This document shows, one piece after another, positions 10,266-18,783 of a stretch of 64,000 nucleotides of DNA. The stretch's first letter is position 1. Every line of letters begins with the position of its first letter. The notes below the pieces were generated by a model, which was not told the DNA's origin, made no database searches, and saw nothing but the letters and a program-made list of their open reading frames with translations. Position numbers and translations under genes: made by a program. The DNA lies in NCBI GenBank assembly GCA_016716505.1, contig JADJWF010000004.1, positions 558,001 to 622,000 of the forward strand, given 5' to 3'. This DNA comes from Verrucomicrobiota bacterium. Its GTDB lineage: Bacteria > Verrucomicrobiota > Verrucomicrobiia > Limisphaerales > J093.

Positions 10266-11756
10266 ATGAACTCCCTCTCCCCCCGCGCTTACAAACTGGT
10301 GCTCGGCATCCTGATCGTAGCACTGCTGGGCGTCTCGTCGTTTTCCCAACACCGGCTCAACGGCCTGCGCCGCGATCTCGGGCTCACGCGCCTGGAGCCG
10401 CTCCAGAACGCCCCGCCGTTGCTGGCGGTTTCCTCGGTCGTGCTCGGCGGCTTCCGGGGGCTGATTTCGAACATCCTCTGGGTGCGGCTCATGGAACTGC
10501 AGGAGCAGGACAAGTTTTTCGAGATGGCGCAACTCGCCAACTGGATCACCAAGCTCCAGCCCCACATCGCCACGGTCTGGACGGTCCAGGCGTGGAACAT
10601 GTCCTACAACATCTCGGTCAAGTTCAGCGAGCCGGCGGACCGCTGGCTCTGGGTGCAGCGAGGCATCCAACTGCTGCGGGACGAAGGGTTGAAATACAAC
10701 CCGAACAACGTGGACATCTACCGGGAACTGGCGTGGCACTTCCAACACAAGATGGGCCACAACCTCGACGATGCGCACCTGTTCTACAAAAGCGTCTGGG
10801 CCACCCAGATGCAGAACATCCTCGGCGGCGGCCGGCCGGATTTTGAGGAGCTGCTGAATCCCCAGACCGAGGACGCGAAACAGCGGGTGAAGATTCTCCG
10901 GGAGTTTTACAAGCTGGACCCGGCCATCATGCGAACCGTGGACGAACTCTATGGACCGCTGGAATGGCGGCTGCCGGAGAGCCATGCCATCTACTGGGCA
11001 TACTTGGGGAAGATCAACGCGAAGACCAAGGACCAACTGATCAAACTGCGCCGCGTGCTCTACCAGTCCATGTTCCTCGCGTTTCACCGCGGCAAGCTGA
11101 CCCGCAACAACGCCAACAACACCGTCGAGTTCGGCCCCAACCTCGAGATCGCCGAAAAGACTGACGCCACCTTCCGCGAAGCAATGGCCGAGGACGAGGA
11201 GATGCGCGAACACATCGGGCGCGCCCACAAAAACTTCCTGCTCGACTGCGTGTACTACTTCTTCACGCACAACCGGATCAGCCAGGCCCAGCACTGGCTG
11301 GATATTGTCAAACGGGACTACCCGCGGGACTACCCGGCCGACATGACCCTCGAGCAGTACGCCATCCGCATCCGCCTGCAGGACGATGTGGACGAGACCG
11401 ATCAGAACCGCGTCACCGCCCACATCCGGGGCCTGCTGACCCAGTCGTACGTGAACCTGGCCCGGGATGACGAGGATCAGGCCGCGGGCTACGCGGCCCT
11501 CGCGCGGGCCATCTGGAACTCTTACATGAGCAAGATCGTGGGCGGGGCCTCGGAGAAGCGGGTGCCCCTGTTCCCGCTCGAGTCCATTAAGCGGGATGTC
11601 GTGCGCGAACTGCTCAATCCGGAGACCGGCTTGATTGATGAGATGGCGGCGGTCCTGCGCACCAAAATCCCGGAACTGGCGGCCGAAATTGACGCCGAGT
11701 ACGCCGGGGAAGCGGCGGCCACCAACGCCCCTCCGGCGGCCCCGCCCCCGCCGTGA
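10266..11756 (+). CDS. Membrane-anchored alpha-helical (TPR-like) protein of unknown function
   Basis: 496 residues with an N-terminal membrane anchor (about 10-28). The rest is mostly helical, rich in Trp/Tyr/Gln, with a run of helix-turn-helix-like units reminiscent of TPRs (for example NVDIYRELAWHFQHK near 155-170) and an Ala/Pro-rich end. I do not recognise a named family. The gene is packed between the ABC permease (two bases upstream) and the flavoprotein (GTGA overlap downstream), so it is probably a partner of the exporter. Confidence 0.75.
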   Translation: MNSLSPRAYKLVLGILIVALLGVSSFSQHRLNGLRRDLGLTRLEPLQNAPPLLAVSSVVLGGFRGLISNILWVRLMELQEQDKFFEMAQLANWITKLQPHIATVWTVQAWNMSYNISVKFSEPADRWLWVQRGIQLLRDEGLKYNPNNVDIYRELAWHFQHKMGHNLDDAHLFYKSVWATQMQNILGGGRPDFEELLNPQTEDAKQRVKILREFYKLDPAIMRTVDELYGPLEWRLPESHAIYWAYLGKINAKTKDQLIKLRRVLYQSMFLAFHRGKLTRNNANNTVEFGPNLEIAEKTDATFREAMAEDEEMREHIGRAHKNFLLDCVYYFFTHNRISQAQHWLDIVKRDYPRDYPADMTLEQYAIRIRLQDDVDETDQNRVTAHIRGLLTQSYVNLARDDEDQAAGYAALARAIWNSYMSKIVGGASEKRVPLFPLESIKRDVVRELLNPETGLIDEMAAVLRTKIPELAAEIDAEYAGEAAATNAPPAAPPPP

Positions 11757-13312
11757 GCCAACCCGACTTCGACGTCGCGGTGGTCGGCTCCGGCTTCGCC
11801 GGCACCCTCACCGCCTTGATCGCCCGCCAGCTCGGCCTGCGGGTGGCGTTGATCGAGCGCGGCCGTCACCCGCGGTTCGTAATCGGGGAGTCGTCCACGC
11901 CGCTGGCCGACATCCTTTGGATCGAGCTGGTTCAGCGCTACGACCTGCCGCGTCTCGCGCCGCTCGCCAAGTGGGGACCCTGGCAGCGGGAACTGCCTCA
12001 CCTCCCGTGCGGTCTGAAGCGCGGCTTCACCTTCTTTTACCACCGCGCCGGCGAGCCGTTCCAGGACGACGATGCCCGGTCCGGCCAACTGCTCGTGGCG
12101 GCGAGTTCCCGGGACGAGACGGCGGACACCCACTGGTATCGTCCCGCTTTCGATGCGTACCTGGTCGGGCAAGCTTTGGCGGCCGGCGTCGAGTATCTGG
12201 ACCAAACCAAGCTCTCGACCGTCGCATTCTCTCCAGCCGCGGCAACAGTGACCGGATCGCGGCTGGGCCGACCGGCTCAGCTCAGCGCGCGGTTTCTCGT
12301 GGATGCGTCGGGCCCCCGCGGATTCTTGTTCCGGCAACTGGGCCTGGCCGAAGCCGAGGCGGTTCATGCCGTGCCCACGCAATCGCTTTACGCTCACTTC
12401 CGCGGCGTCCACCGGCTGGACGAACTGGGCATTCCGGCCGGAGCAGAGCAGGCACCTTACCCGCCGGACGACGCGGCCTTGCACCACGTATTCGACGGTG
12501 GCTGGGTTTGGGTGCTGCGCTTCAACCACGGGCTGGTCAGCGCCGGCGTCGCGGCGACCGATGACTTGGCCGCGCGTCTGAATCTCTCGGACGGCGCGCC
12601 CGCGTGGGAACGATTGCTGAACCGGTTCCCCACGCTGCGACGGCAGTTCGCCCAAGCTGAACCGGTCACGGCTTTTTTCCACTCGCCACGACTGGCGTTT
12701 GCCGCGGCGCAAATCACCGGTCCGCGATGGGCGCTGCTGCCCTACGCCGCGGGATTTGTGGACCCGCTCCTGTCCACCGGCTTTCCGTTGAGCCTGCTCG
12801 GTATCCGCAGGCTGGCAAACTCGCTGGAGCACGGCCTGGATGCTCCGGGCTTCTCCGACGGGTTGGCCCGGTATGCTGCGGCCACGGCGGCCGAACTTTC
12901 CGCGGCGCAACGGCTGATCGGCTCGCTCTATGCGACGATGAACGACTTCGACTGCTTCCGGGACCTGACGCTGCTGTACTTCGCCGCGGCGGCGTACTCG
13001 GAGATCTCCCGCCGTCTGGGCCGGGCGGAACTCGCGGGCGGCTTCCTCTTGCACGATCACCCGCGCTTCGGTCCTGCGGCGCGCGCGGCCTGCGAGTTCG
13101 CCTGGGCCACGCGGCCGCCGCACAAGCGCTCGGGGGAAGAACGCCGCCGGCTGCGGCAGCTCGTGCGCGACACGATTGGCCCGGTGGACGCGACGGGACT
13201 GGATCGCGCCGAGCGCCGGCATTGGTATCCGGTCGAAGCGGCGGATCTCATCGCGGCGGCCGGCAAGTTCGGTCTGACTGGGTGCGAGATGGAGGCGTGG
13301 GCAAATGGCTGA
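11753..13312 (+). CDS. FAD-dependent oxidoreductase, flavin-halogenase-like
   Basis: 519-residue flavoprotein. The N-terminus has a Rossmann dinucleotide motif, VVGSGFAGTLTA (residues 9-20), a ribose-binding Glu (ALIERG), and the GESSTP motif seen in tryptophan-halogenase-like and geranylgeranyl-reductase-like proteins. A second FAD motif, FLVDASGPRG, lies near residue 183. I do not see the WxWxIP motif of true halogenases; the equivalent region reads GWVWVLRF. Oxidation or reduction of a lipid or aromatic compound is therefore as likely as halogenation. It starts at GTG 11753, overlapping the upstream stop by four bases, and overlaps the next gene by eight. Confidence 0.8.
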   Translation: MSQPDFDVAVVGSGFAGTLTALIARQLGLRVALIERGRHPRFVIGESSTPLADILWIELVQRYDLPRLAPLAKWGPWQRELPHLPCGLKRGFTFFYHRAGEPFQDDDARSGQLLVAASSRDETADTHWYRPAFDAYLVGQALAAGVEYLDQTKLSTVAFSPAAATVTGSRLGRPAQLSARFLVDASGPRGFLFRQLGLAEAEAVHAVPTQSLYAHFRGVHRLDELGIPAGAEQAPYPPDDAALHHVFDGGWVWVLRFNHGLVSAGVAATDDLAARLNLSDGAPAWERLLNRFPTLRRQFAQAEPVTAFFHSPRLAFAAAQITGPRWALLPYAAGFVDPLLSTGFPLSLLGIRRLANSLEHGLDAPGFSDGLARYAAATAAELSAAQRLIGSLYATMNDFDCFRDLTLLYFAAAAYSEISRRLGRAELAGGFLLHDHPRFGPAARAACEFAWATRPPHKRSGEERRRLRQLVRDTIGPVDATGLDRAERRHWYPVEAADLIAAAGKFGLTGCEMEAWANG

Positions 13313-14219
13313 CACCAGTTCGCCGCCGCGGGTGCTGGCGGCCCCTGACTTGCCGGGGGGGTTGCCGGCGCCGGTTGGCCTGAACGCTTTCCCCGACGCC
13401 GCCCTGCTGCTGGTCGCCCACGGCTCCTCGGTGAACGAGGATTCCGCCGGGGCGGCGCGGGCGCACGCCGATCGGCTCCGCGCGATGGGCCTGTTTCGCG
13501 AGGTGGCGGTCGCGTTTTGGAAACAGGAACCGTTCATCATCGGCGCTTTGGAACGCCTTGCCGCGGGGCGGGTGTTCGTCGCGCCGCTGTTCATCAGCGA
13601 AGGATATTTTACCGAAGAGGCCATTCCTGAAGCCTTGGGACTCAAGCCGGCGGGCGTGAGCGCCTTCGAGCGGTGCCAGCGTCGGCCCGGCCGGGAGGTG
13701 CGGTACTGCCGGCCGGTGGGCACGCACGAGGCCATGACCGACGTTCTGCTGGACCGGGCTGCGGAAGTGGTGAGGTGTCATCCGTTTCCGCGGGTGCCCC
13801 CCGAAGGTGAAACCGCCCTGTTGCTCGCGGGCCACGGCACCGACCGCAACCCCAATTCCCGCCGGGCCATCGAGTGGCACGCGGAACGCATTCGCCGGCT
13901 CGGTCGGTACGCCGAAGTGCATTCCGTGTTCCTCGAGGAAACCCCGCGCATCGCGGACGCGTGCGCCATCAGCCGGTCGCCCAACCTGGTGGTCGTTCCG
14001 TTCTTCATCAGCGAAGGGCTTCACACCGCCGAGGACATCCCGGTCTTGCTCGGGGCGCCGGAGAAAGCGGTGCGCGACCGCCGGGCTGCGGGACTTCCGC
14101 CGTGGCGGAATCCGACCAGCCGGGACGGCAAGCGCATCTGGTATGCCGAACCGGCCGGCACTGATCCCCTTGTGGTGGACGTCGTGCTCGCTCGCGTGCG
14201 GGAGGCGGCTGCCGGTTGA
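13305..14219 (+). CDS. CbiX/SirB-like chelatase-fold protein with two tandem modules
   Basis: 304 residues made of two CbiX-type modules, the fold of sirohydrochlorin cobalto- or ferrochelatase. Module 1 has LLVAHGSS and then LFISEGYFTEEAIP; module 2 has LLLAGHGTD and then FFISEGLHTAEDIP. In the family, one His lies in the first motif and a second in the second motif. Module 2 keeps both, while module 1 has Tyr where the second His should be. The protein may load or insert a divalent metal into a tetrapyrrole, but no other cobalamin or siroheme gene is nearby, so the substrate is open. The ATG at 13305 lies inside the end of the flavoprotein gene. Confidence 0.8.
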   Translation: MADTSSPPRVLAAPDLPGGLPAPVGLNAFPDAALLLVAHGSSVNEDSAGAARAHADRLRAMGLFREVAVAFWKQEPFIIGALERLAAGRVFVAPLFISEGYFTEEAIPEALGLKPAGVSAFERCQRRPGREVRYCRPVGTHEAMTDVLLDRAAEVVRCHPFPRVPPEGETALLLAGHGTDRNPNSRRAIEWHAERIRRLGRYAEVHSVFLEETPRIADACAISRSPNLVVVPFFISEGLHTAEDIPVLLGAPEKAVRDRRAAGLPPWRNPTSRDGKRIWYAEPAGTDPLVVDVVLARVREAAAG

Positions 14220-14268
14220 AGCCGCTTTCGCGCTTGCCCGGCGCACACGACGTCGCAAACTTCAGATC

Positions 14269-15159
14269 GTGTTCCGGGCCCTCAGACCACTTCTTTTCAG
14301 TTTCTTGCTGCTGTGGCTGGTCGGCCCTCTCGCGGGGGGCATTCCGGCGGGCGACTACGCCGGGATTGCGGGTCTCACCGGCGACGCGCTGAAAGGCAGG
14401 CTCCACGACATCATCCAGGGCCATACCCAACTGCCCTACAACAGTTCCAGCCAGACCGACACCCGCGACGCCTTGAAGAGGTTGGAACAGGATCCGGAGA
14501 ACGCGGCGAATGTGCTGCTCTTCCACATCGGCCGCTCCGACCCCAAGACCCAGTTCGGGCAGGCGAACGGCTGGGATCACGAACCCCTCTGGCCCCGGAG
14601 TGACGGCGTGGCGGATACGCCCGCGGAAACCGACCTTTCCAACCTTCGGGTCACGGATCGGGACGTCAACAATGCGCGGGCCAGCAAGTACTTCGACTTC
14701 AGTGATCCCGCAGCGGTGGACTATCGCAGTCCGGCGCACGCCGAGGCGCCGGGCAACACGTCGGATTTCGACAGTGGGGAACCGCTGGATACGTACAAGG
14801 GCGACGTGGCGCGTAGTCTGTTTTGCCTTGATGTTCGTTACGAAGGCGGTGGCACCGAACCCGACCTCCGGCTCACGGACAACCGGGCGCTGATCACCAA
14901 CTCCGGCATGTACCTGGGTTTGCTGTCCACTTTGATGGCCTGGCACGCCCTTGACCCGGTGGACGCGGCGAAACGACAGCGCAACGACCGGATCTGTTCG
15001 GACTTCCAGAGCAACCGGAGCCCGTTCATTGACCACCCGGAATGGGTGGCGGCGGTGTACGCACCCGTGCCGGAGTGGTCCGGCCAGACGGCAGCAACCG
15101 CCGCGGGGGTGATGTGTTTCGCGGCCTCCCGGACAGGGCGGTCGCGCGGGGGCGATTGA
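14269..15159 (+). CDS. Endonuclease I family protein with degenerate active site
   Basis: 296-residue secreted protein related to endonuclease I (EndA/NucM/Vvn). A GTG at 14269 gives a good signal peptide (FRALRPLLFSFLLLWLVGPLAG); the frame is open upstream but overlaps the CbiX gene. Family landmarks are present: WxxExLWPRS near 102-111, DRDVNNAR near 130-137, and GDVARSLFCLDVRYEG. The usual REH triad reads HEP (104-106), so the general-base His is Pro. The DLHxL motif reads DLSNL (122-126), losing a second His. The metal-binding Glu and Asn positions are retained. It may be a non-catalytic DNA-binding relative or a decaying enzyme. Confidence 0.75.
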   Translation: MFRALRPLLFSFLLLWLVGPLAGGIPAGDYAGIAGLTGDALKGRLHDIIQGHTQLPYNSSSQTDTRDALKRLEQDPENAANVLLFHIGRSDPKTQFGQANGWDHEPLWPRSDGVADTPAETDLSNLRVTDRDVNNARASKYFDFSDPAAVDYRSPAHAEAPGNTSDFDSGEPLDTYKGDVARSLFCLDVRYEGGGTEPDLRLTDNRALITNSGMYLGLLSTLMAWHALDPVDAAKRQRNDRICSDFQSNRSPFIDHPEWVAAVYAPVPEWSGQTAATAAGVMCFAASRTGRSRGGD

Positions 15160-15183
15160 CGGGCGGGGGCGATTCCGGCTCGC

Positions 15184-15190
15184 AAGGAGG
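15184..15190 (+). promoter_or_regulatory. Strong Shine-Dalgarno for the M24 peptidase gene
   Basis: AAGGAGG ends ten bases before the ATG at 15201. It decides that start over the longer open frame beginning at 15042. Confidence 0.75.
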
Positions 15191-15200
15191 AAAGCGCGGC

Positions 15201-16337
15201 ATGAAGAAACCCGACCTGTTGATCGTCGGCGACAGCGAGCGGGACGCCAACCTCCTCTACGTGATCGGTGCCTTCCTGCCGGATCCGGTGGTGTACCTGC
15301 GCGCGCGGGGCCGGAGTCACCTGATCGTGGGCGATCTGGACGTGGCCCGCGCTCAGAAAGCCGCGCCGCGCTGCAAAGTCCTGCCGCTCGGGAGCTGTCT
15401 GAATCGGGCCGCCAACGGCGGGCGCAAGCTTCCGGTCACCCTGGCCGAGGTCATCCGGACATTCGTGCGCGAACGGAAGGCGGGCCGGCTGCTGGTGCCC
15501 GATGACTTCCCGCTCGGGCTCGCGCGCGACCTGCGGGACCTGAAAGTGCGGCTGAAGGTGAAGCCGGGGCCGCTGTTCTTCCCCGAGCGCGAGTACAAGA
15601 CGGCGGACGAGGTGAAGAAGATCAGTGCCGCCCAGTTGATGGCGGAGGTTGGGATGGCTGAGGGCATCCAGGCGCTGCGGCTGTCCAAAATCAACCCGCA
15701 AGGCCGCCTGCTCTATCGCGGCTCGCCGCTGACCAGTCAGCGTCTGCGCGCAGTCATTGAGTCCGCCGTGGTGCAGGCCGGTGGCCTGGCTTGCCGCACC
15801 ATCGTGGCCTGCGGACGTCAGGCCTACGACCCGCACCAGATCGGGCACGGTCCGCTGCGGGCGCACGAGCCGATCGTCATTGACATCTTCCCGCGCTCCC
15901 AACGCACCGGCTACCACGGCGACATCACGCGCACCGTCGTGCGCGGCCGGGCGAGCGAGGGGCTGCGCCAGATGTACGCGGCGGTGCTGCGCGCCCAGCG
16001 CCGGGCGGAAGCCCTGATGCGCCCGGGCGTCCGGGCGCGGGACCTCCACGGTGCCGTGGATCGCGCGCTGGCGGAGGGCGGATTCCCCACCTGCCGCAAC
16101 AATGGTCGCCTGCGGGGGTTTCTTCATGGCGCCGGCCACGGGATCGGCCTCGAGCTCCACGAACCGCCCCGGATCACCGCCAGCAGCCCTTCGGTGCTCG
16201 CCGAAGACCACGTCCTGGCCATCGAGCCCGGCCTGTACTATCCACAGGTGGGAGGCGTCCGCCTCGAAGATGTGTATCACCTCGCGCGTTCGGGCCCGCG
16301 GAATCTGACCAAGTTTGAGAAAGTGCTGGAGGTGTGA
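15201..16337 (+). CDS. M24 family metallopeptidase (Xaa-Pro aminopeptidase-like)
   Basis: 378-residue pita-bread-fold peptidase. The N-terminal creatinase-like domain covers about residues 1-130 and the catalytic domain follows. All five dimetal ligands are identifiable: Asp in VIDIFPRS, Asp in GDITRT, His in HGIGLELHE, Glu in AIEPGLYY and Glu in VRLEDV. It probably removes N-terminal residues next to proline from peptides in the cytoplasm. It follows the endonuclease I gene by 41 bases and has its own strong ribosome binding site. Confidence 0.9.
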   Translation: MKKPDLLIVGDSERDANLLYVIGAFLPDPVVYLRARGRSHLIVGDLDVARAQKAAPRCKVLPLGSCLNRAANGGRKLPVTLAEVIRTFVRERKAGRLLVPDDFPLGLARDLRDLKVRLKVKPGPLFFPEREYKTADEVKKISAAQLMAEVGMAEGIQALRLSKINPQGRLLYRGSPLTSQRLRAVIESAVVQAGGLACRTIVACGRQAYDPHQIGHGPLRAHEPIVIDIFPRSQRTGYHGDITRTVVRGRASEGLRQMYAAVLRAQRRAEALMRPGVRARDLHGAVDRALAEGGFPTCRNNGRLRGFLHGAGHGIGLELHEPPRITASSPSVLAEDHVLAIEPGLYYPQVGGVRLEDVYHLARSGPRNLTKFEKVLEV

Positions 16338-16568
16338 CAGCGGCGGGTCAGAACGAGCCAGATGCGCCCGGAAAGACGGTTCAGACACGAAGCGACCGCT
16401 CGGCGACAGTTGATTTTGCGCAGGAGAAAGACTTGCAGTTTGGCATCCCTCGCGCTTCCTTCGGCCGCGTTATTTGACCGGTCGGCCACCCACGCGAAAT
16501 CGGGTGGGTTTCGCTGCCCGCGAGCGCGAGCGGGAGGCGGCCGGCCGGAGAACCGAACGAGGTGAACC

Positions 16569-17288
16569 ATGCTCTTCTTTGATCCGACAATGTTGTTGAT
16601 GATCCCCGGCCTGCTGCTCGGGCTGTGGGCGCAAATGAAGCTGCGCGCCGCCTATGGTCGTTACTCCCGGCAACCGGTGGAGTCCGGCCTGACGGGGGCC
16701 GAGGCGGCGCGTCACATTCTGGACCGCGCTGGTTTGCGGAACGTCGCCGTGAACCCCGTGGCGGGGCATCTCACCGATCACTATGATCCCCTGAAGCGGG
16801 CGCTCTTCCTTTCGGAGGAGAACTTCTACGGCCGTTCCATCGCGGCGTTGGGGGTGGCGGCGCATGAAGCCGGGCACGCGCTGCAACATCAGGCGGCTTA
16901 CGCGCCGTTGCAGCTTCGCATGATGCTGGTGCCGGCGACCAATTTCGCCAGCAAGGCGGCGTTCCTGATCCTGGGCGGCGGCATGATGCTGATGATGTTC
17001 GGCATGATCAGCCCGGCGATGTTTGCCGCAGTCCTGCCGTGGGCGATCGGGGCCTACGCTGTCGTGGCGTTTTTCCAACTGATCACCCTGCCGGTCGAAT
17101 ATGACGCCAGCCGACGCGCGAAGGAGCGCCTGGCGTCCTTGGGCCTCATCACCCAGCGTGAGGCGCCACATGTCTCCAAGGTGCTGAGCGCCGCGGCGTT
17201 GACCTATGTGGCCGCCCTCGTGACGGCCCTGCTCGAACTGCTGCGGCTGATCCTCATCGCCCGCAGCCTGTCCGACAACCGCGGTTGA
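16569..17288 (+). CDS. YugP-type neutral zinc metallopeptidase
   Basis: 239-residue membrane metalloprotease-like protein (Zn_peptidase_2 family). An N-terminal membrane segment covers residues 5-22. The zinc-binding HEAGH motif is at 99-103. A strongly hydrophobic Met-rich hairpin lies near 135-180 and a C-terminal membrane segment near 210-230. A GAGGTG ribosome binding site precedes the ATG. The 231-base gap upstream holds nothing I can identify. The substrate is unknown; the family is widespread and poorly characterised. Confidence 0.88.
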   Translation: MLFFDPTMLLMIPGLLLGLWAQMKLRAAYGRYSRQPVESGLTGAEAARHILDRAGLRNVAVNPVAGHLTDHYDPLKRALFLSEENFYGRSIAALGVAAHEAGHALQHQAAYAPLQLRMMLVPATNFASKAAFLILGGGMMLMMFGMISPAMFAAVLPWAIGAYAVVAFFQLITLPVEYDASRRAKERLASLGLITQREAPHVSKVLSAAALTYVAALVTALLELLRLILIARSLSDNRG

Positions 17289-17306
17289 GCGGTCGTCCTC
17301 TTCCCG

Positions 17307-17348
17307 GCGCCGGCGACTGGCATTTGCCCGTTGCTGGCGCTTTTTCGT
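17307..17348 (+). terminator. Probable Rho-independent terminator after the YugP-type gene
   Basis: A seven-pair stem, GCGCCGG (17307-17313) with CTGGCGC (17334-17340, one G-T pair), encloses a 20-base loop and is followed at once by TTTTTCGTTT. The long loop weakens the call. A TTG start for the next gene at 17331 would lie inside this structure, which favours the ATG at 17370. Confidence 0.5.
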
Positions 17349-17369
17349 TTTCTTAGCGTCCGCCTGCCG

Positions 17370-18773
17370 ATGGCTCGTTTGCCCGCCATGTTTCTCTTGC
17401 CGGCTGCGGGTCGGCTGGTGGCCGCCCTCACCGCGGGGCTGGGGTTGGTGGGGGCGGACTCGCGGGTGGTCGTCATCACGCCGCACAATGCCTCGATCTG
17501 CGTCGAGTTTGGCCGCGCCTTTGCGGAATGGCATCACGCGGAATACGGCGAACGCGCCGTGGTCGAGTGGCGGAACCTGGGCGGAACCGCGGACGCGCTC
17601 AAGTTCGTCCAGTCGGAGTTTGCCTCGAAGCCGGACGGCATCGGGCTGGACTGTTTTTTTGGCGGCGGTCCCGAGCCGTATCTCCTGCTGGCCGAGAAGC
17701 AACTAACCCAGCCGTACCGGCTGCCGCCGGAGGTGCTGGCCGGCATTCCTCAGCACTCGAACGGGGTCGAGATTTACGATCCAGACTTCCACTGGTACGG
17801 CGCGGCGCTGTCGAGCTTCGGCATCGTGCAGAACACGCGGCTGCAACGGGTCCTGGGCCTGCCGGCGGTCACGCGTTGGGAGCAACTGGCCGATCCGCGC
17901 CTGTTCGGCTGGGTGGGCGTGGGCGATCCCCGCAACAGCGGCACGATGAACAACATGTTCGAGGCGTTCCTTCAGGCTTACGGATGGGAACGCGGCTGGG
18001 AGTTGCTCACCGCCATCGCGGGCAATACCGCGAAATTCGACCGGCTCTCCTCGACCACCGCCAAGGACGTCTCCCTCGGCGAGGCCGTGTACGGTTTCGC
18101 GATTGATTTTTACGGCTTCACGCAGGTGGCCGTCGCGGGCCGGACAAACATGACCTTCGTGCTGCCGGAGGATTTCACGGCCGTCAGCCCGGACGGCATC
18201 TGCATCCTGAAAGGCGCGCCGCACCGGACGCTGGCGGAGCGATTTGTCCGGTTCGTGATGGATGAGCCGGGGCAGAAGCTGTGGTTCCTGCCGCGCGGTC
18301 ATCCCGAAGGCCCGCGCCAATTCTCGATCGAGCGGATGGTGGTGCGACCGGATTTCTATCGCCGCTACCGCGACGTCAGCAACATCGCCTTCTCGCCCTT
18401 CGACCTGAAACAACCGTTCCGCTACGACCCCAAACTCGCGTCGGAGCGGCGGCACGTGGTGGCGGCCCTGGCCGGCGCGCTGCTGGTGGACACCCATTCC
18501 GAACTGCGTCGGGCCTGGCGGGCGATGATTGCCACCGGGGACGTGACCGAGAAACGCGCCGAACTGGGATCCACGCCGGTCACCGAGGACGAGGCGCGCC
18601 GGCTGGCGCGCGAGGGCTGGAAAGACCCCGCGCTCCGCAATCGGCTCCGCCTCGCGTGGCAGCGCTGGGCGCAGCAGAAATACCGCCGGATCGAGGCCCT
18701 GCCCACCGAGCGCTGCAGCGTGGGATCGCCGGCGCCCTCGGCGGCGGGTTGGGCGGCCACGGTCACCCCTTGA
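17370..18773 (+). CDS. Extracellular solute-binding protein, iron(III)-type
   Basis: 467-residue periplasmic binding protein of the iron/putrescine-type class. The signal peptide is MARLPAMFLLPAAGRLVAALTAG-like (an alternative start is ATG 17388). The mature part begins VVVITPHNASI, followed by EWRNLGGTADALKF, SFGIVQN and DPRNSGTM, which are typical of bacterial-type ferric-binding proteins. The C-terminus carries an unusual helical extension of about 100 residues (after KLASERRH). It is followed ten bases later by a matching ATPase. No permease is present in the vicinity, although transport requires one. Confidence 0.85.
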   Translation: MARLPAMFLLPAAGRLVAALTAGLGLVGADSRVVVITPHNASICVEFGRAFAEWHHAEYGERAVVEWRNLGGTADALKFVQSEFASKPDGIGLDCFFGGGPEPYLLLAEKQLTQPYRLPPEVLAGIPQHSNGVEIYDPDFHWYGAALSSFGIVQNTRLQRVLGLPAVTRWEQLADPRLFGWVGVGDPRNSGTMNNMFEAFLQAYGWERGWELLTAIAGNTAKFDRLSSTTAKDVSLGEAVYGFAIDFYGFTQVAVAGRTNMTFVLPEDFTAVSPDGICILKGAPHRTLAERFVRFVMDEPGQKLWFLPRGHPEGPRQFSIERMVVRPDFYRRYRDVSNIAFSPFDLKQPFRYDPKLASERRHVVAALAGALLVDTHSELRRAWRAMIATGDVTEKRAELGSTPVTEDEARRLAREGWKDPALRNRLRLAWQRWAQQKYRRIEALPTERCSVGSPAPSAAGWAATVTP

Positions 18774-18783
18774 GCCCTCGTCC

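Noticed and set aside
16338..16568. Possible sigma54-like promoter (TTGGCAT) upstream of the YugP-type gene
   Set aside because: The -12 element and spacing do not fit the consensus.
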